Below are positions 45,484-55,689 of a stretch of 64,000 bases of DNA, piece after piece (position 1 is the first letter of the stretch; each line of letters starts with the position of its first letter). Where the stretch lies: contig NZ_LMGA01000001.1 in assembly GCF_001427025.1 (NCBI RefSeq), positions 3,236,017 through 3,300,016 on the forward strand. Reading direction: 5' to 3'. Position numbers and translations under genes: made by a program. The DNA is from Mesorhizobium sp. Root554 (GTDB lineage Bacteria > Pseudomonadota > Alphaproteobacteria > Rhizobiales > Rhizobiaceae). The notes below the pieces were generated by a model, which was not told where the DNA came from, ran no database searches, and saw only the letters and a program-made list of their open reading frames with translations.

Positions 45484-46491
45484 ATGGGCAATATCGTTCT
45501 GAGAAACGTAACGAAGTCGTTCGGGTCGACGACGATCATACCGAACATCGACCTCGATATCGCCGACGGCGAGTTCGTGGTGTTCGTGGGACCGTCGGGC
45601 TGCGGCAAGTCGACCCTGCTCAGGCTGATCGCCGGGCTCGAGGACACCACGGCCGGCTCGATCATCATCGACGGCCGCGACGTCACCGACGAGGCGCCGG
45701 CCAAGCGCAAGCTCGCCATGGTCTTCCAGTCCTACGCGCTCTATCCGCACATGACGGTGGCCAAAAACATCGGCTTCCCGCTCAAGATGGCCGGCGAGAA
45801 GCCGGAAGTGATCGAAAAGAAGGTGGCCGACGCCGCCCGCGTCCTCAACCTCACCAACTATCTCGAACGTCGCCCCGGCCAGCTTTCCGGCGGCCAGCGC
45901 CAGCGCGTCGCCATCGGCCGCGCCATCGTGCGCCAGCCCTCCGCCTTCCTGTTCGACGAGCCACTGTCGAATCTCGACGCGGCGCTGCGCGGCACCATGC
46001 GCCTTGAGATCTCCGAACTGCACCATCAGCTGAAGACGACGATGATCTACGTCACCCACGACCAGGTCGAGGCGATGACCATGGCCGACAAGATCGTCGT
46101 CCTCAACGCCGGCAACATCGAGCAGGTCGGCTCGCCGATGGAACTCTACAAGACGCCGAAGAACCTGTTCGTCGCAGGCTTCATCGGCTCGCCCAGGATG
46201 AACCTCGTCGATGGCGCCGCCGCGGCCAAGTACAAGGCCGACAGGATCGGCGTGCGCCCCGAACATGTCGCCATTTCGACCAAACCCGGCGCCGCTGGCG
46301 CCTGGAAGGGCACGGTGGGCGTCGCCGAACATCTCGGCTCCGACACGTTCGTGCATGTCCACACCGAGGGCCAGGGCACCATCAATGTGCGCACCGATGG
46401 CGATCTCGCCGTCCACCATGGCGATACCGTCTACCTCACCCCCGACGAAACCCGCCTCCACCGCTTCGGCAAGGATGGCCTGGCGATGTGA
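45484..46491 (+). CDS. smoK: Sorbitol/mannitol ABC transporter ATP-binding protein
   Basis: 335 residues from ATG 45484 (GGAGGAA site). Walker A is GPSGCGKST, signature [15 protein letters not shown], Walker [12 protein letters not shown], and the H-loop YVTHDQ. The C-terminal ~95 residues form the TOBE-type regulatory domain of MalK/UgpC proteins ([10 protein letters not shown]). It energises the SmoF/G channel and may be shared with other CUT1 systems. Confidence 0.94.
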   Translation: MGNIVLRNVTKSFGSTTIIPNIDLDIADGEFVVFVGPSGCGKSTLLRLIAGLEDTTAGSIIIDGRDVTDEAPAKRKLAMVFQSYALYPHMTVAKNIGFPLKMAGEKPEVIEKKVADAARVLNLTNYLERRPGQLSGGQRQRVAIGRAIVRQPSAFLFDEPLSNLDAALRGTMRLEISELHHQLKTTMIYVTHDQVEAMTMADKIVVLNAGNIEQVGSPMELYKTPKNLFVAGFIGSPRMNLVDGAAAAKYKADRIGVRPEHVAISTKPGAAGAWKGTVGVAEHLGSDTFVHVHTEGQGTINVRTDGDLAVHHGDTVYLTPDETRLHRFGKDGLAM

Positions 46492-46542
46492 ATCGACAGA
46501 CGCGTGGGTCAGGAAGGTTCAATTGCGTTGGAAGGCATGACA

Positions 46543-47313
46543 ATGCGGCTCGCCGGCGAATCGGCTCTCATCACCGGCTCGGCGCGCGGTATAGGCAAGG
46601 CTTTCGCCAAGGCCTATCTGCTTGAAGGCGCCACCGTCGCCATAGCCGACATCAATCTGGAGGCCGCCGAGGCGACGGCCACCGAACTCGGCGACAAGGC
46701 CTATGCGGTACGGCTCGACGTCACCGACGGCGCTTCGATAGAGGCAGCGGTGAAGGCCGTCGAGCGCAAGGCCGGCGGTCTCGATATCCTCATCAACAAC
46801 GCCGCCTTGTTCGATCTCGCGCCGATCGTCGAAATCGAACGGGCCAGCTATGACCGGCTGTTTGCTGTCAATGTCGCGGGCACCCTGTTCACGATGCAGG
46901 CGGCGGCTCGCTCGATGATCGCCCGGGGCAAGGGCGGCAAGATCATCAACATGGCGAGCCAGGCCGGCCGCAGGGGCGAGGGCCTGGTAGCGGTTTACTG
47001 CGCCACCAAGGCGGCGGTGATTTCGCTGACTCAATCGGCCGGCCTCGACCTGATCAAGCACCGCATCAACGTCAACGCGATCGCACCCGGCGTCGTCGAC
47101 GGCGAGCACTGGGATCATGTCGATGCGCTGTTCGCCAGGCACGAGAACAGGCCGCGCGGCGAAAAGAAGAAGATCGTCGGCGACAGCGTTCCCTATGGCC
47201 GCATGGGCAGGGCCGAGGATCTGACCGGCATGGCCGTCTTCCTCGCCAGCGACGACGCCGAATACATCGTTGCCCAAACCTACAATGTCGATGGCGGCCA
47301 GTGGATGAGCTGA
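46543..47313 (+). CDS. smoS: Short-chain dehydrogenase, probable sorbitol dehydrogenase
   Basis: 256 residues from ATG 46543 (GGAAGG spaced 7 bases); ATG 46537 is also possible. The NAD-binding motif is TGSARGIGKAF, with D-x-x structural DINLE. The catalytic tetrad is visible as NNAA, S in NMASQAG, and Y-x-x-x-K in VYCATKAA. It should oxidise sorbitol to fructose with NAD+. Its place between SmoK and mannitol dehydrogenase follows the smo operon of other alphaproteobacteria. Confidence 0.92.
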   Translation: MRLAGESALITGSARGIGKAFAKAYLLEGATVAIADINLEAAEATATELGDKAYAVRLDVTDGASIEAAVKAVERKAGGLDILINNAALFDLAPIVEIERASYDRLFAVNVAGTLFTMQAAARSMIARGKGGKIINMASQAGRRGEGLVAVYCATKAAVISLTQSAGLDLIKHRINVNAIAPGVVDGEHWDHVDALFARHENRPRGEKKKIVGDSVPYGRMGRAEDLTGMAVFLASDDAEYIVAQTYNVDGGQWMS

Positions 47314-47341
47314 CCATGTCCGGCGCCTTGCCGGCGGGAGA

Positions 47342-48826
47342 ATGGAAATGACCACGAAGCTTTCGGCTGCAACATTAAAAAAACTGCCCGCCAAGGTGGC
47401 CAAGCCAAAATATGACCGCCGCGAATTGAAGGCCGGTATCCTGCATTTCGGTGTCGGCAATTTCCACCGCGCGCACCAGGCCGTCTATCTGGACGATCTG
47501 TTCAATGCCGGTCTGGGTTGGGATTGGGCGCTGGTCGGCGCCGGCGTGTTCGACGGCGAGAAGACCGGGCGCGCCAAGCTCCAGCAGCAGGACTGGCTGA
47601 CCACGGTGGTGGAGCAGGATCAGGCTCACAAGAATGCACGCGTCACCGGCGTAATGATCGATTTCCTGATGCCCGGCGATTCCGCTGCGATCGTTGAACG
47701 ACTGGCCGATCCGGCTATCAGGATCGTCTCGCTCACCATCACGGAGGGCGGCTACTTCATTGATCCCGCATCCGGTATCTTCAATCCCGCTCATCCGGAA
47801 ATCGCTGCGGACGCCGGCAACCTATCCGCGCCGAAGACCGTGTTCGGGATGATTCTGGCCGGCATCGTCCGCCGGCGGGAAGTCGGCATCGTTCCGTTCA
47901 CCGTCATGTCCTGCGACAACATTCCTCACAACGGTCATGTCACCTCCGACGCGGTCGTAGGCCTGGCGCGACTCGTGGACGAGGACCTGGCCGAATGGAT
48001 CGCCGACAACGTCGCCTTTCCCAACGGCATGGTCGACCGCATCACGCCGGCGACCTCGGAGCGTGAACGCGCTCTGCTGGCGCAGGATTTCGGCGTCGAA
48101 GACAATTGGCCGGTCTTTTGCGAGCCCTTCCGCCAATGGGTGCTTGAAGACCGCTTCACCAACGGCCGCCCGCCGTTGGAGAAGGTTGGCGTCCAGTTCG
48201 TCAAGGATGTCGCGCCCTACGAACTGATGAAAATCCGCATCCTCAATGGCGGCCACGCGACCATCGCTTACCCGGCGGGATTGATGGATATCCATTTCGT
48301 CCATGAGGCGATGCAGGAGCCGCTGGTTCGCGGCTTTCTGGCAAAACTGGAGCGCGAGGAGATCATCCCGACCGTACCGCCGGTTCCCGACACCAGCCTC
48401 GACGACTACTACAAGCTGATCGACAAGCGCTTCGCCAACCCGAAGATTGGCGACACGGTCAGGCGCCTGTGCCTCGATGGCTCCAACCGTCAGCCCAAGT
48501 TCATCATCCCCACCATCGCCGATCGTCTGAAAGCCGGGCAGGGCACGGCAGGGCTTGCGCTGGCCTCTGCCTTGTGGTGCCGCTATTGCTACGGCACCAC
48601 AGATTCCGGCGCCATAATTGAGCCCAACGATCCGAATTGGGACCGAATGCAGGAAACGGCGAAGGCGGCCAAGGACACCCCTGCGGCATGGCTTGCGATG
48701 GAAGACATCTATGGAAAGGTCGGCCGCTCCGAAGCCTTTGCTGCCGATTTCGCCGCTGCCCTGCGGGCGCTGTGGCAGAACGGAACGCGCGAAACGCTGT
48801 CTGCCTATCTTGGCGGAAAGGCCTGA
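47342..48826 (+). CDS. mtlK: Mannitol 2-dehydrogenase (polyol dehydrogenase)
   Basis: 494 residues, the usual length for the long-chain polyol-specific dehydrogenases. The cofactor domain begins ILHFGVGNFHRAHQAVYLDDL, the family signature. The catalytic lysine lies in APYELMKIRILNGGHATIAY, where K-x-R-x-L-N-G-x-H is the PSLDR active-site motif. It oxidises mannitol or arabitol to fructose or xylulose. The next gene, a HAD phosphatase, begins 9 bases on. Confidence 0.95.
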   Translation: MEMTTKLSAATLKKLPAKVAKPKYDRRELKAGILHFGVGNFHRAHQAVYLDDLFNAGLGWDWALVGAGVFDGEKTGRAKLQQQDWLTTVVEQDQAHKNARVTGVMIDFLMPGDSAAIVERLADPAIRIVSLTITEGGYFIDPASGIFNPAHPEIAADAGNLSAPKTVFGMILAGIVRRREVGIVPFTVMSCDNIPHNGHVTSDAVVGLARLVDEDLAEWIADNVAFPNGMVDRITPATSERERALLAQDFGVEDNWPVFCEPFRQWVLEDRFTNGRPPLEKVGVQFVKDVAPYELMKIRILNGGHATIAYPAGLMDIHFVHEAMQEPLVRGFLAKLEREEIIPTVPPVPDTSLDDYYKLIDKRFANPKIGDTVRRLCLDGSNRQPKFIIPTIADRLKAGQGTAGLALASALWCRYCYGTTDSGAIIEPNDPNWDRMQETAKAAKDTPAAWLAMEDIYGKVGRSEAFAADFAAALRALWQNGTRETLSAYLGGKA

Positions 48827-48835
48827 GCGACCTGC

Positions 48836-49519
48836 GTGAAGCCTGAACTCGTCATTTTCGATTGCGACGGCGTGTTGGTGGATAGTGAGGGGCTGTCCAT
48901 GGCCGCGCTGCTCGACATGGTGGCTCAGGCTGGCGGCGCGATCGGCGAGGAGGTCGCTTATGAGCGGTTCCTCGGCCGCAGCATGGCTTCGGTCCGCGAA
49001 ATACTGATGCAGGAATTCCGGCTCGCTATCACCGAGACTCACCTCTCCGCAATGCGCGTCGATCTGATGCGCAAATTCCGCGAGGAACTGAAGCCCATTG
49101 CGGGCGTCGCAGAATTGTTGGCCGGGATCCCGATCGCATTCTGTGTTGCATCTTCAGGTACCCTCGATCGCATCCGCTACTCGCTGGAAGTGACGGGGCT
49201 GCTCGGACTGCTGGAGCCGCACCTCTTCAGCGCGACAATGGTGGCGCGCGGCAAGCCGGCGCCGGACCTCTTTCTGCATGCGGCAGCGTCTATGGAAAAA
49301 TCGCCCGCCGCATGTCTTGTGATCGAGGACAGCCCCGCCGGCGTCCAGGCTGCCCAGTCCGCCGGCATGCGGGTCGCAGCCTTCGTCGGCGGTTCGCACG
49401 CGGCTGGCCCCGGGCTCAAAGCGCGGCTTGCGTCGATGCATCCTGACTTTATATTCGCCGATATGCTGAAACTGCCCGGACTGATCGCGCAAATGGGAGA
49501 GGAAGTAGAAACCTCTTGA
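48836..49519 (+). CDS. HAD-superfamily phosphatase of the hexitol operon
   Basis: 227 residues from a GTG start. Motif I is FDCDGVLVDSEGLS (D9/D11), motif II CVASSGT, and motif III/IV KPAPDLF and VIEDSPAGVQAAQSAG, a typical beta-phosphoglucomutase/phosphatase-like HAD. It is in the polyol operon and overlaps the kinase by 4 bases, so it probably dephosphorylates a sugar or polyol phosphate that would otherwise accumulate. The substrate is unknown. Confidence 0.87.
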   Translation: MKPELVIFDCDGVLVDSEGLSMAALLDMVAQAGGAIGEEVAYERFLGRSMASVREILMQEFRLAITETHLSAMRVDLMRKFREELKPIAGVAELLAGIPIAFCVASSGTLDRIRYSLEVTGLLGLLEPHLFSATMVARGKPAPDLFLHAAASMEKSPAACLVIEDSPAGVQAAQSAGMRVAAFVGGSHAAGPGLKARLASMHPDFIFADMLKLPGLIAQMGEEVETS

Positions 49520-51102
49520 AGAACAGCTTTGTCTGCGCGGTCGATGTCGGCACCAGCAGCGCCCGTGCAGGCATACTGGACGAGCGCGGCAGGCTGCTCG
49601 GCCGGGCGGAAAAGCCGATCCTCATGCACCGGCCGAAAGCCGATCATGCCGAACACGATTCGGAAGACATCTGGTCGGCTGTCTGTGGCGCGGTGCGGCT
49701 CGCCCGCGAAAAAGCTGCCGTCGCCGCTGAAGACATCGTCGGCATCTCCTTCGACGCCACCTGTTCATTGGTGGTGCGTGACCGCCAGGGCGATCAACTC
49801 AGTATCTCGACAGCGGGTCAGCAGCGCTGGGACACGATCGTCTGGCTCGACCACAGGGCCATTCGTGAAGCCGACGAATGCACCGCAAGCGGGCATCGCG
49901 TGCTCGACTACATCGGCGGCGTCATGTCGCCCGAAATGGTCACGCCGAAACTGATGTGGCTGAAACGGCACCTGCCGGAAACCTGGTCGGAGGCAGGATA
50001 TCTGTTCGACCTGACCGATTTTCTCACCTGGCGGGCTTCAGGGTCGCTCGCCCGGTCGCAATGCACGCTGGCGGCCAAATGGACCTATCTTGCCCATGAG
50101 AAAGAGGGTTGGCAGCGCGATTTCTTCGCCGGAATTGGCATTGGTGACCTCTTCGACCATGGCAACTTGCCGGAGAGGGCCTCGCCGGTCGGTGCAAATA
50201 TCGGCAATCTCACACCTGAGGCCGCCAGGGCGCTGGGCTTAACCACACACTGCCTGGTCGGGGCAGGCGTCATCGATGCATATGCCGGCGCGCTGGGTGT
50301 CCTTGGCGGGTTTGCCGGCGACATCGACAATATCGGCCGGCATCTGGCGCTGATTGCCGGCACATCTTCCTGCGTCATGGCCATGTCTGCCGACCCGCAG
50401 CCCTTTGCCGGCGTATGGGGGCCTTATTACGAGGCAGCGCTCCCCGGATGCTGGTTGTCCGAGGGTGGCCAGTCCGCCACCGGCGCGCTGCTCGACCACG
50501 TCATCCGCTGGCACGGCGCCGGCGGCGAGCCGAACGCGGCCATGCATGCGCGCATCGCCGATCGGATCGGCGAACTGCGCTCCGTCGAAGGAGAGCACCT
50601 CGCTGCCCGCCTGCATGTGCTGCCCGATTTCCACGGCAACCGCTCGCCGCTGGCCGACCCGCACGCGGTCGGCGTCATCAGCGGCCTGACGCTCGATTCG
50701 TCCTTCGACAGTCTTTGCAAGCTTTACTGGCGCACCGCCATTGCCATCGCGCTTGGCGTGCGCCACATCCTCGATGCGCTGAATGAAAACGGCTACGTCA
50801 TCGATACCCTGCATGTAACCGGCGGCCACACCAAGAACCCGCTGCTGATGGAGCTTTATGCCGACGCCACCGGCTGCTCCGTCGTTGAGCAGCTCGCTGA
50901 CGAGGCCGTGCTGCTGGGCGCCGGAATGATCGCCGCCACCGCTGCCGGGCTCTACCCCAATCTCACCGCAGCCTGCATCGCGATGCAGCAGGGCAGCCGG
51001 AAACGCGCTTCAAACCCCGCCGCCCGCGGCCGTTTCGACCGGGATTATCGCGTGTTTCTGGAAATGCACCGCCAGAGGCAGGCGCTCGACGCCATTATCT
51101 GA
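49516..51102 (+). CDS. FGGY-family carbohydrate kinase (xylulokinase / ribulokinase-like)
   Basis: 528 residues from a TTG start at 49516 that overlaps the phosphatase stop. The FGGY kinase fold is clear: [18 protein letters not shown] at the start (phosphate-1), [14 protein letters not shown], and the C-terminal [17 protein letters not shown] and [12 protein letters not shown] (adenosine and phosphate-2 motifs). Its pentulose kinase-like sequence suggests phosphorylation of a ketose made by the two dehydrogenases, such as xylulose or ribulose. The exact sugar is not settled. Confidence 0.88.
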   Translation: MKNSFVCAVDVGTSSARAGILDERGRLLGRAEKPILMHRPKADHAEHDSEDIWSAVCGAVRLAREKAAVAAEDIVGISFDATCSLVVRDRQGDQLSISTAGQQRWDTIVWLDHRAIREADECTASGHRVLDYIGGVMSPEMVTPKLMWLKRHLPETWSEAGYLFDLTDFLTWRASGSLARSQCTLAAKWTYLAHEKEGWQRDFFAGIGIGDLFDHGNLPERASPVGANIGNLTPEAARALGLTTHCLVGAGVIDAYAGALGVLGGFAGDIDNIGRHLALIAGTSSCVMAMSADPQPFAGVWGPYYEAALPGCWLSEGGQSATGALLDHVIRWHGAGGEPNAAMHARIADRIGELRSVEGEHLAARLHVLPDFHGNRSPLADPHAVGVISGLTLDSSFDSLCKLYWRTAIAIALGVRHILDALNENGYVIDTLHVTGGHTKNPLLMELYADATGCSVVEQLADEAVLLGAGMIAATAAGLYPNLTAACIAMQQGSRKRASNPAARGRFDRDYRVFLEMHRQRQALDAII

Positions 51103-51275
51103 TAGCGGCTCCTTGGACCGGCCTTCGCGCGCTCTGGCTCAATCTCTTCCTCATCACGCATCTTGTTTTCGGCGGTTCCTTCGTTCAAAAACGGCTCACA
51201 TCCGGCATTTTTCATGCCGCCTGGAAATGCGGCTTCCGGTCGAGACCGACGTGCCGCAACCTGAAAGAATGGAAC

Positions 51276-52679
51276 ATGTCTGCCATCGAAGCCTGCGCCA
51301 AAGCGCCGGAAAGTCTCTGGCGCTCCGAAGCAAAGGCGATGCTCTCCCTCGCCTGGCCCATGGTGCTGACCAATCTCGGCCAGACGGCGATGACGGCCAC
51401 CGACGTGATGATGATGGGCCGGCTGGGACCGAACGCGCTTGCCGCGGGGGCACTCGGCGCCAACCTCTACTTCATGGTGCTGATCTTCGGCATGGGGCTC
51501 GTGCTGGCCACCGCGCCGATGGTGGCGACCGAACTCGGCCGCTTCCGCCATTCTGTCCGCGACGTGCGCCGTACGGTGCGGCAGGGCCTGTGGCTTGGTG
51601 TCTTCATCACCCTTCCGATCTGGATATTCCTGTGGAACGGCGAACGCATTCTGCTTGCTATGGGACAGGAGCCCGATCTCGCCCGCGAGGCGGGCATCTA
51701 CCTGCGCTGGATGCAATGGTCGGTGCTGACCTTCTATGGCTACATCATTCTGCGCTCCTTCATCTCGGCGCTGGAGCGGCCGGGCTGGGCGCTGGCCATC
51801 ATCTTTGCGGCGGTCGGTCTGAACGCAGCCATCAACTGGGTTTTCATGTTCGGCAATCTCGGCGCGCCGCGCATGGGCGTGGCCGGCGCCGGCCTGGGCA
51901 CGACGCTGTCGTCGCTGTTTTCTTTCGTTGGCCTGGTCGTGGTGGTGCTGCTCGACCGGCGGTTCCGGCGCTACCATCTTTTTGGCCGGTTCTGGCGCTC
52001 CGATTGGCCTCGTTTCTGGGCCTTATTGCGCCTCGGCCTGCCCATTGGCGGCATCCTCGCCTTCGAAGTCACGATCTTCAACGCGGCGGCCTTTCTCATG
52101 GGCCTGATCGGCGCGGACTCGCTGGCCGCCCATGCCATCGCCCTGCAGATCGCCTCGATCACCTTCATGGTCCCCCTGGGCTTGAACCAGGCTGCCACCG
52201 TGCGGGTGGGTCTTGCCCATGGCGCACGCAACGTCGACGGCGTCAGCCGCGCCGGCTGGACCGCTTACATTTTGGGCGTTTCCTTCATGGCGTTGATGGC
52301 TATGACGATGATCTTGTTGCCGCGCCTTCTCATCAGCGCCTTTATCGATATCGACGATCCGGACAACCAGCACGTCGTAACGCTGGCCGTATCGTTCCTT
52401 GCCTTCGCGGCGCTGTTCCAGATATTTGATGGTGCCCAGGCGGTCGCGTCCGGAATGCTGCGCGGATTGCACGACACCACCGTGCCGATGATCTACGCCG
52501 CGCTCGGTTACTGGGGTGTCGGCCTGCCGCTCGGTATAGTGCTGGCCTTCCATTTCGGCTTCGCCGGCAGCGGCATCTGGATTGGGCTTACGGCCGGGCT
52601 TGCGGTTGTTGCAGCGTTGCTTCTTGTCCGTTGGCTGGGGCGAGACCGACTGTCGCCTTTCGTCGCAATCGGGCCCTGA
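51276..52679 (+). CDS. MATE family efflux transporter (NorM-like)
   Basis: 467 residues with twelve hydrophobic helices in two MatE repeats (start [31 protein letters not shown], a family motif). MATE transporters expel cationic drugs or organic ions in exchange for Na+ or H+. It stands alone between the kinase and pncB genes. A 173-base gap precedes it with no clear gene. I see no link to the biosynthetic cluster, 32 kb away. Confidence 0.92.
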   Translation: MSAIEACAKAPESLWRSEAKAMLSLAWPMVLTNLGQTAMTATDVMMMGRLGPNALAAGALGANLYFMVLIFGMGLVLATAPMVATELGRFRHSVRDVRRTVRQGLWLGVFITLPIWIFLWNGERILLAMGQEPDLAREAGIYLRWMQWSVLTFYGYIILRSFISALERPGWALAIIFAAVGLNAAINWVFMFGNLGAPRMGVAGAGLGTTLSSLFSFVGLVVVVLLDRRFRRYHLFGRFWRSDWPRFWALLRLGLPIGGILAFEVTIFNAAAFLMGLIGADSLAAHAIALQIASITFMVPLGLNQAATVRVGLAHGARNVDGVSRAGWTAYILGVSFMALMAMTMILLPRLLISAFIDIDDPDNQHVVTLAVSFLAFAALFQIFDGAQAVASGMLRGLHDTTVPMIYAALGYWGVGLPLGIVLAFHFGFAGSGIWIGLTAGLAVVAALLLVRWLGRDRLSPFVAIGP

Positions 52680-52817
52680 TCGTCGGACCGCCAGCGCTGC
52701 GGCTTTCGGTGTGACGGCCTGGTATTTTCTTTGCGCAAGCGCCCTGGGATAGGCAGCGCGTTTTCCAAATCAGTGCTATGAGGCAGTCGCGTAGGCGAAT
52801 GCCAGCCGGAGGGTCGG

Positions 52818-54122
52818 ATGCCAAAAACTGATATTGCGCGCAGGGTGTACAATCACACCTGGAAGCTCGATCCGATCGTGCGCAGCCTGCTCGATACCGA
52901 CTTCTACAAACTGCTGATGCTGCAGATGATCTGGGGCATGTACCCCAAGGTCGACACCACCTTTTCCCTCATTAACCGCACCACCTCCGTTAGATTGGCG
53001 GACGAGATCGATGAGGGTGAACTGCGCGATCAGCTGGACCATGCCCGCACCCTGCGCTTCAGCAAGAAGGAGATGATCTGGCTGGGCGGCAACAATTTCT
53101 ACGGCCGCAAGCAGATATTCGAGCCCGAATTCCTCGCCTGGCTGGAGGGATTCCGGCTGCCGGAATATGAGCTGCGCAAGAAGGACGGCCAGTTCGAACT
53201 CACCTTCTCCGGTCCGTGGATGTATACGACGCTGTGGGAAATCCCGGCGCTCGCCATTATCAACGAGCTGCGCTCCCGCTCCGCCATGAAGGCTTTCGGG
53301 CCTTTCGCGCTGGACGTGCTCTACGCCCGCGCCAAGGCCAAGATGTGGGCGAAGACCGAGCGCCTGAAGCGCCTGCCGGACATAAAGATTTCCGACTTCG
53401 GCACGCGCCGCCGCCATTCCTTTCTGTGGCAGCGGTGGTGCGTGGAGGCGTTGAAGGAAGGTATCGGCGAGGCATTCACAGGCACGTCGAACGTGCTGCT
53501 CGCCATGGACAACGATCTGGAAGCGCTCGGCACCAATGCGCACGAACTGCCCATGGTCTTCGCCGCGCTGGCAGAATCCGAGAAGGAGCTGAAGCAGTCG
53601 CCCTACCGCGTTCTGCAGGACTGGCAGCGTTACTATGGCGGCAATCTCCTGATCGTGCTGCCGGATGCCTTCGGCACGTCAGCCTTCCTGCGTGACGCAC
53701 CGGACTGGGTCGCCGACTGGACCGGCTTCAGGCCGGACAGCGCGCCGCCGATCGAAGGCGGCGAGAAGATCATCACCTGGTGGCGCGAGCGGGGCCATGA
53801 TCCGAAACAGAAGCTGCTCATCTTCTCCGACGGTCTCGAGGTCGAGACGATCGAGGAAACCTACAGGCACTTCCAGGGCAAGGTGCGCATGGCCTTCGGC
53901 TGGGGCACCAATTTGACCAATGATTTCGAGGACTGCGCGCCGACGCCGACTGACAGGCTCAACGCCATATCGCTGGTCTGCAAGGTCACCGAGGCCAATG
54001 GCCGTCCGGCCGTCAAGCTTTCGGACAATCCCGAAAAGGCCACCGGCGACAAGGACGAGATCGCGCGATATTTGCGGGTTTTCGGCGAGAAGGACCGGGT
54101 AAAGCAGCTGGTCAAGGTGTGA
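52818..54122 (+). CDS. pncB: Nicotinate phosphoribosyltransferase
   Basis: 434 residues. It makes nicotinate mononucleotide from nicotinate and PRPP in NAD salvage. Recognisable segments are [16 protein letters not shown] at the N-terminus, [39 protein letters not shown], and [11 protein letters not shown] near the end. It could work with the nicotinamidase encoded at 61800-62399, but the two genes are 8 kb apart and not in one operon. Confidence 0.95.
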   Translation: MPKTDIARRVYNHTWKLDPIVRSLLDTDFYKLLMLQMIWGMYPKVDTTFSLINRTTSVRLADEIDEGELRDQLDHARTLRFSKKEMIWLGGNNFYGRKQIFEPEFLAWLEGFRLPEYELRKKDGQFELTFSGPWMYTTLWEIPALAIINELRSRSAMKAFGPFALDVLYARAKAKMWAKTERLKRLPDIKISDFGTRRRHSFLWQRWCVEALKEGIGEAFTGTSNVLLAMDNDLEALGTNAHELPMVFAALAESEKELKQSPYRVLQDWQRYYGGNLLIVLPDAFGTSAFLRDAPDWVADWTGFRPDSAPPIEGGEKIITWWRERGHDPKQKLLIFSDGLEVETIEETYRHFQGKVRMAFGWGTNLTNDFEDCAPTPTDRLNAISLVCKVTEANGRPAVKLSDNPEKATGDKDEIARYLRVFGEKDRVKQLVKV

Positions 54123-54144
54123 TGCCTGTAGTTGGCGGGCCACA

Positions 54145-55566
54145 ATGACCGTCACATCCTGCGGAGGATTGGCTCGCATCCGGGTGCCAATCCTCTGTGC
54201 GCTTGCAGTATTTGCCACATCTCCCGCCCTTGCCCATGCATCCGACCGCGGCCATGTGCTGCTTCTGCCCACGGGCTATTATCTGGTGGGGGGCGCATTC
54301 GCCGTCGCCATCTCCTTTATGGCGCTGGCGCTGCTGCCGCAGGGCTGCCTCGATCGGGTTTGGGGCCGTTCGCTCCAGCTGTTTACCCTGCCGGATACGC
54401 TTCGTCCCTATATAAGCCTGGTTTCATTTGCCGGCTTTGCGGTTCTGATTGCCGCTGGCTTTTTTGGCAGCCGCGATCCGCTGTCGAATCCGTTGCCGCT
54501 GTCCGTCTGGACACTGCTTTGGGTGGGGTTTGTCCTGCTGCAGGGCGTCGCTGGCGACCTGTGGTCGTGGTTGAACCCGTGGTACGGACCGTGGCGGATT
54601 GCGTCGTGGGTGACAGGCGGCCGAACGCCTTTGCGCTTGCCGGTCTGGCTCGGCTACTGGCCGGCGTTCATCCTGTTTGCCGCCTTTGCCTGGTTCGAAC
54701 TGATTTATCCGGCCCCCGACGACCCCGAACGCCTGGCATGGACTGCCGGACTCTATTGGCTTTTCACCTTCGTCGCCATGCTACTCTTCGGCTGGCCGGA
54801 ATGGAGCCGGCGCGGTGAATTCCTGACGGTCTTCTTGTCGCTGATTGCCCGTTTCGCCGTGCTGCGGCGCGACGGCCCGAACCTCTCGCTTTGCTGGCCG
54901 GGCGCGAAAATTCTGCACGTCCCCCCACTGCCCTTGAGCGGCACGGCATTCGTCCTGCTGGCGCTTTCGTCGGTGTCTTTCGACGGTCTGTCGAAGACGT
55001 TCTTCTGGCTCGGCCTGTTCGGCGTGAACCCGCTGGAATATCCCGGTCGCACCGCGTTGATGGGCGTCGGCACGCTCGGTCTCGCCTTGACCTTCCTTTT
55101 GCTCGCGGGGTTATTCCAGATCGCCATATTTCTCGGCCAGCGTCTCGCGGCTCCAGATTCGGCCGGGCTTGTCGAGGTGGCCGGCCTTCTGGTCTGGTCG
55201 ATCATGCCGATCGCGCTTGCCTATCATGCCGCGCATTATTTGACGTTGCTGCTGGTCGACGGCCAATATGCACTGGCCGCGATTTCAGACCCGTTCGGGC
55301 TCGGATGGGATTTGTTCGGCACGGCGCAGATGCAGATAGAAGCCGGCATCGTTGCCGGCGCCGACTCCGCCTGGTGGCTGTGGAACATCCAGGCCGGCGT
55401 CGTCATCGCCGGACACCTGCTTGCCGTCCTTGTCGCGCATGCGCTGGCCGAGCGCCTTCATCCGGTAGCCTCGCGCGCAGTTCTCAGCCAGTTGCCGCTT
55501 ACGCTGCTGATGATAGCTTATACGGTCTTCGGCCTGTGGCTGCTTGCCGCGCCCGCGGCCGGCTAG
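54145..55566 (+). CDS. Unrecognised polytopic membrane protein
   Basis: 473 residues. A signal-like first helix (LCALAVFATSPALAHA) is followed by about ten or eleven TM helices with large aromatic and glycine content (for example LWSWLNPWYGPWRI). I do not recognise the family. It begins 22 bases after pncB. Charged motifs in the loops are few, and no transporter or enzyme signature is evident. Confidence 0.7.
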   Translation: MTVTSCGGLARIRVPILCALAVFATSPALAHASDRGHVLLLPTGYYLVGGAFAVAISFMALALLPQGCLDRVWGRSLQLFTLPDTLRPYISLVSFAGFAVLIAAGFFGSRDPLSNPLPLSVWTLLWVGFVLLQGVAGDLWSWLNPWYGPWRIASWVTGGRTPLRLPVWLGYWPAFILFAAFAWFELIYPAPDDPERLAWTAGLYWLFTFVAMLLFGWPEWSRRGEFLTVFLSLIARFAVLRRDGPNLSLCWPGAKILHVPPLPLSGTAFVLLALSSVSFDGLSKTFFWLGLFGVNPLEYPGRTALMGVGTLGLALTFLLLAGLFQIAIFLGQRLAAPDSAGLVEVAGLLVWSIMPIALAYHAAHYLTLLLVDGQYALAAISDPFGLGWDLFGTAQMQIEAGIVAGADSAWWLWNIQAGVVIAGHLLAVLVAHALAERLHPVASRAVLSQLPLTLLMIAYTVFGLWLLAAPAAG

Positions 55567-55689
55567 GTTGAGCGACGCAATGTTTCTTGTCAGCCATCGG
55601 CTTTGATGATTTGTAGAGCCGGTGAATTGAGCTCTCCGCGACAGGGCAATTCTCCCTGACGCTAGTCAAAGTCGAGAAGAGGGACCGCC

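Noticed and set aside
44548..46461. 637-codon minus-strand frame over smoG and smoK
   Set aside because: Spans two well-defined genes in antisense and has low-complexity composition.
51045..51977. 310-codon minus-strand frame at the start of the MATE gene
   Set aside because: Composition is His/Arg/Gln-rich and antisense to a MATE gene with clear TM helices.
51276..52679. MATE exporter as product exporter of the cluster
   Set aside because: It is 32 kb away with unrelated neighbours.
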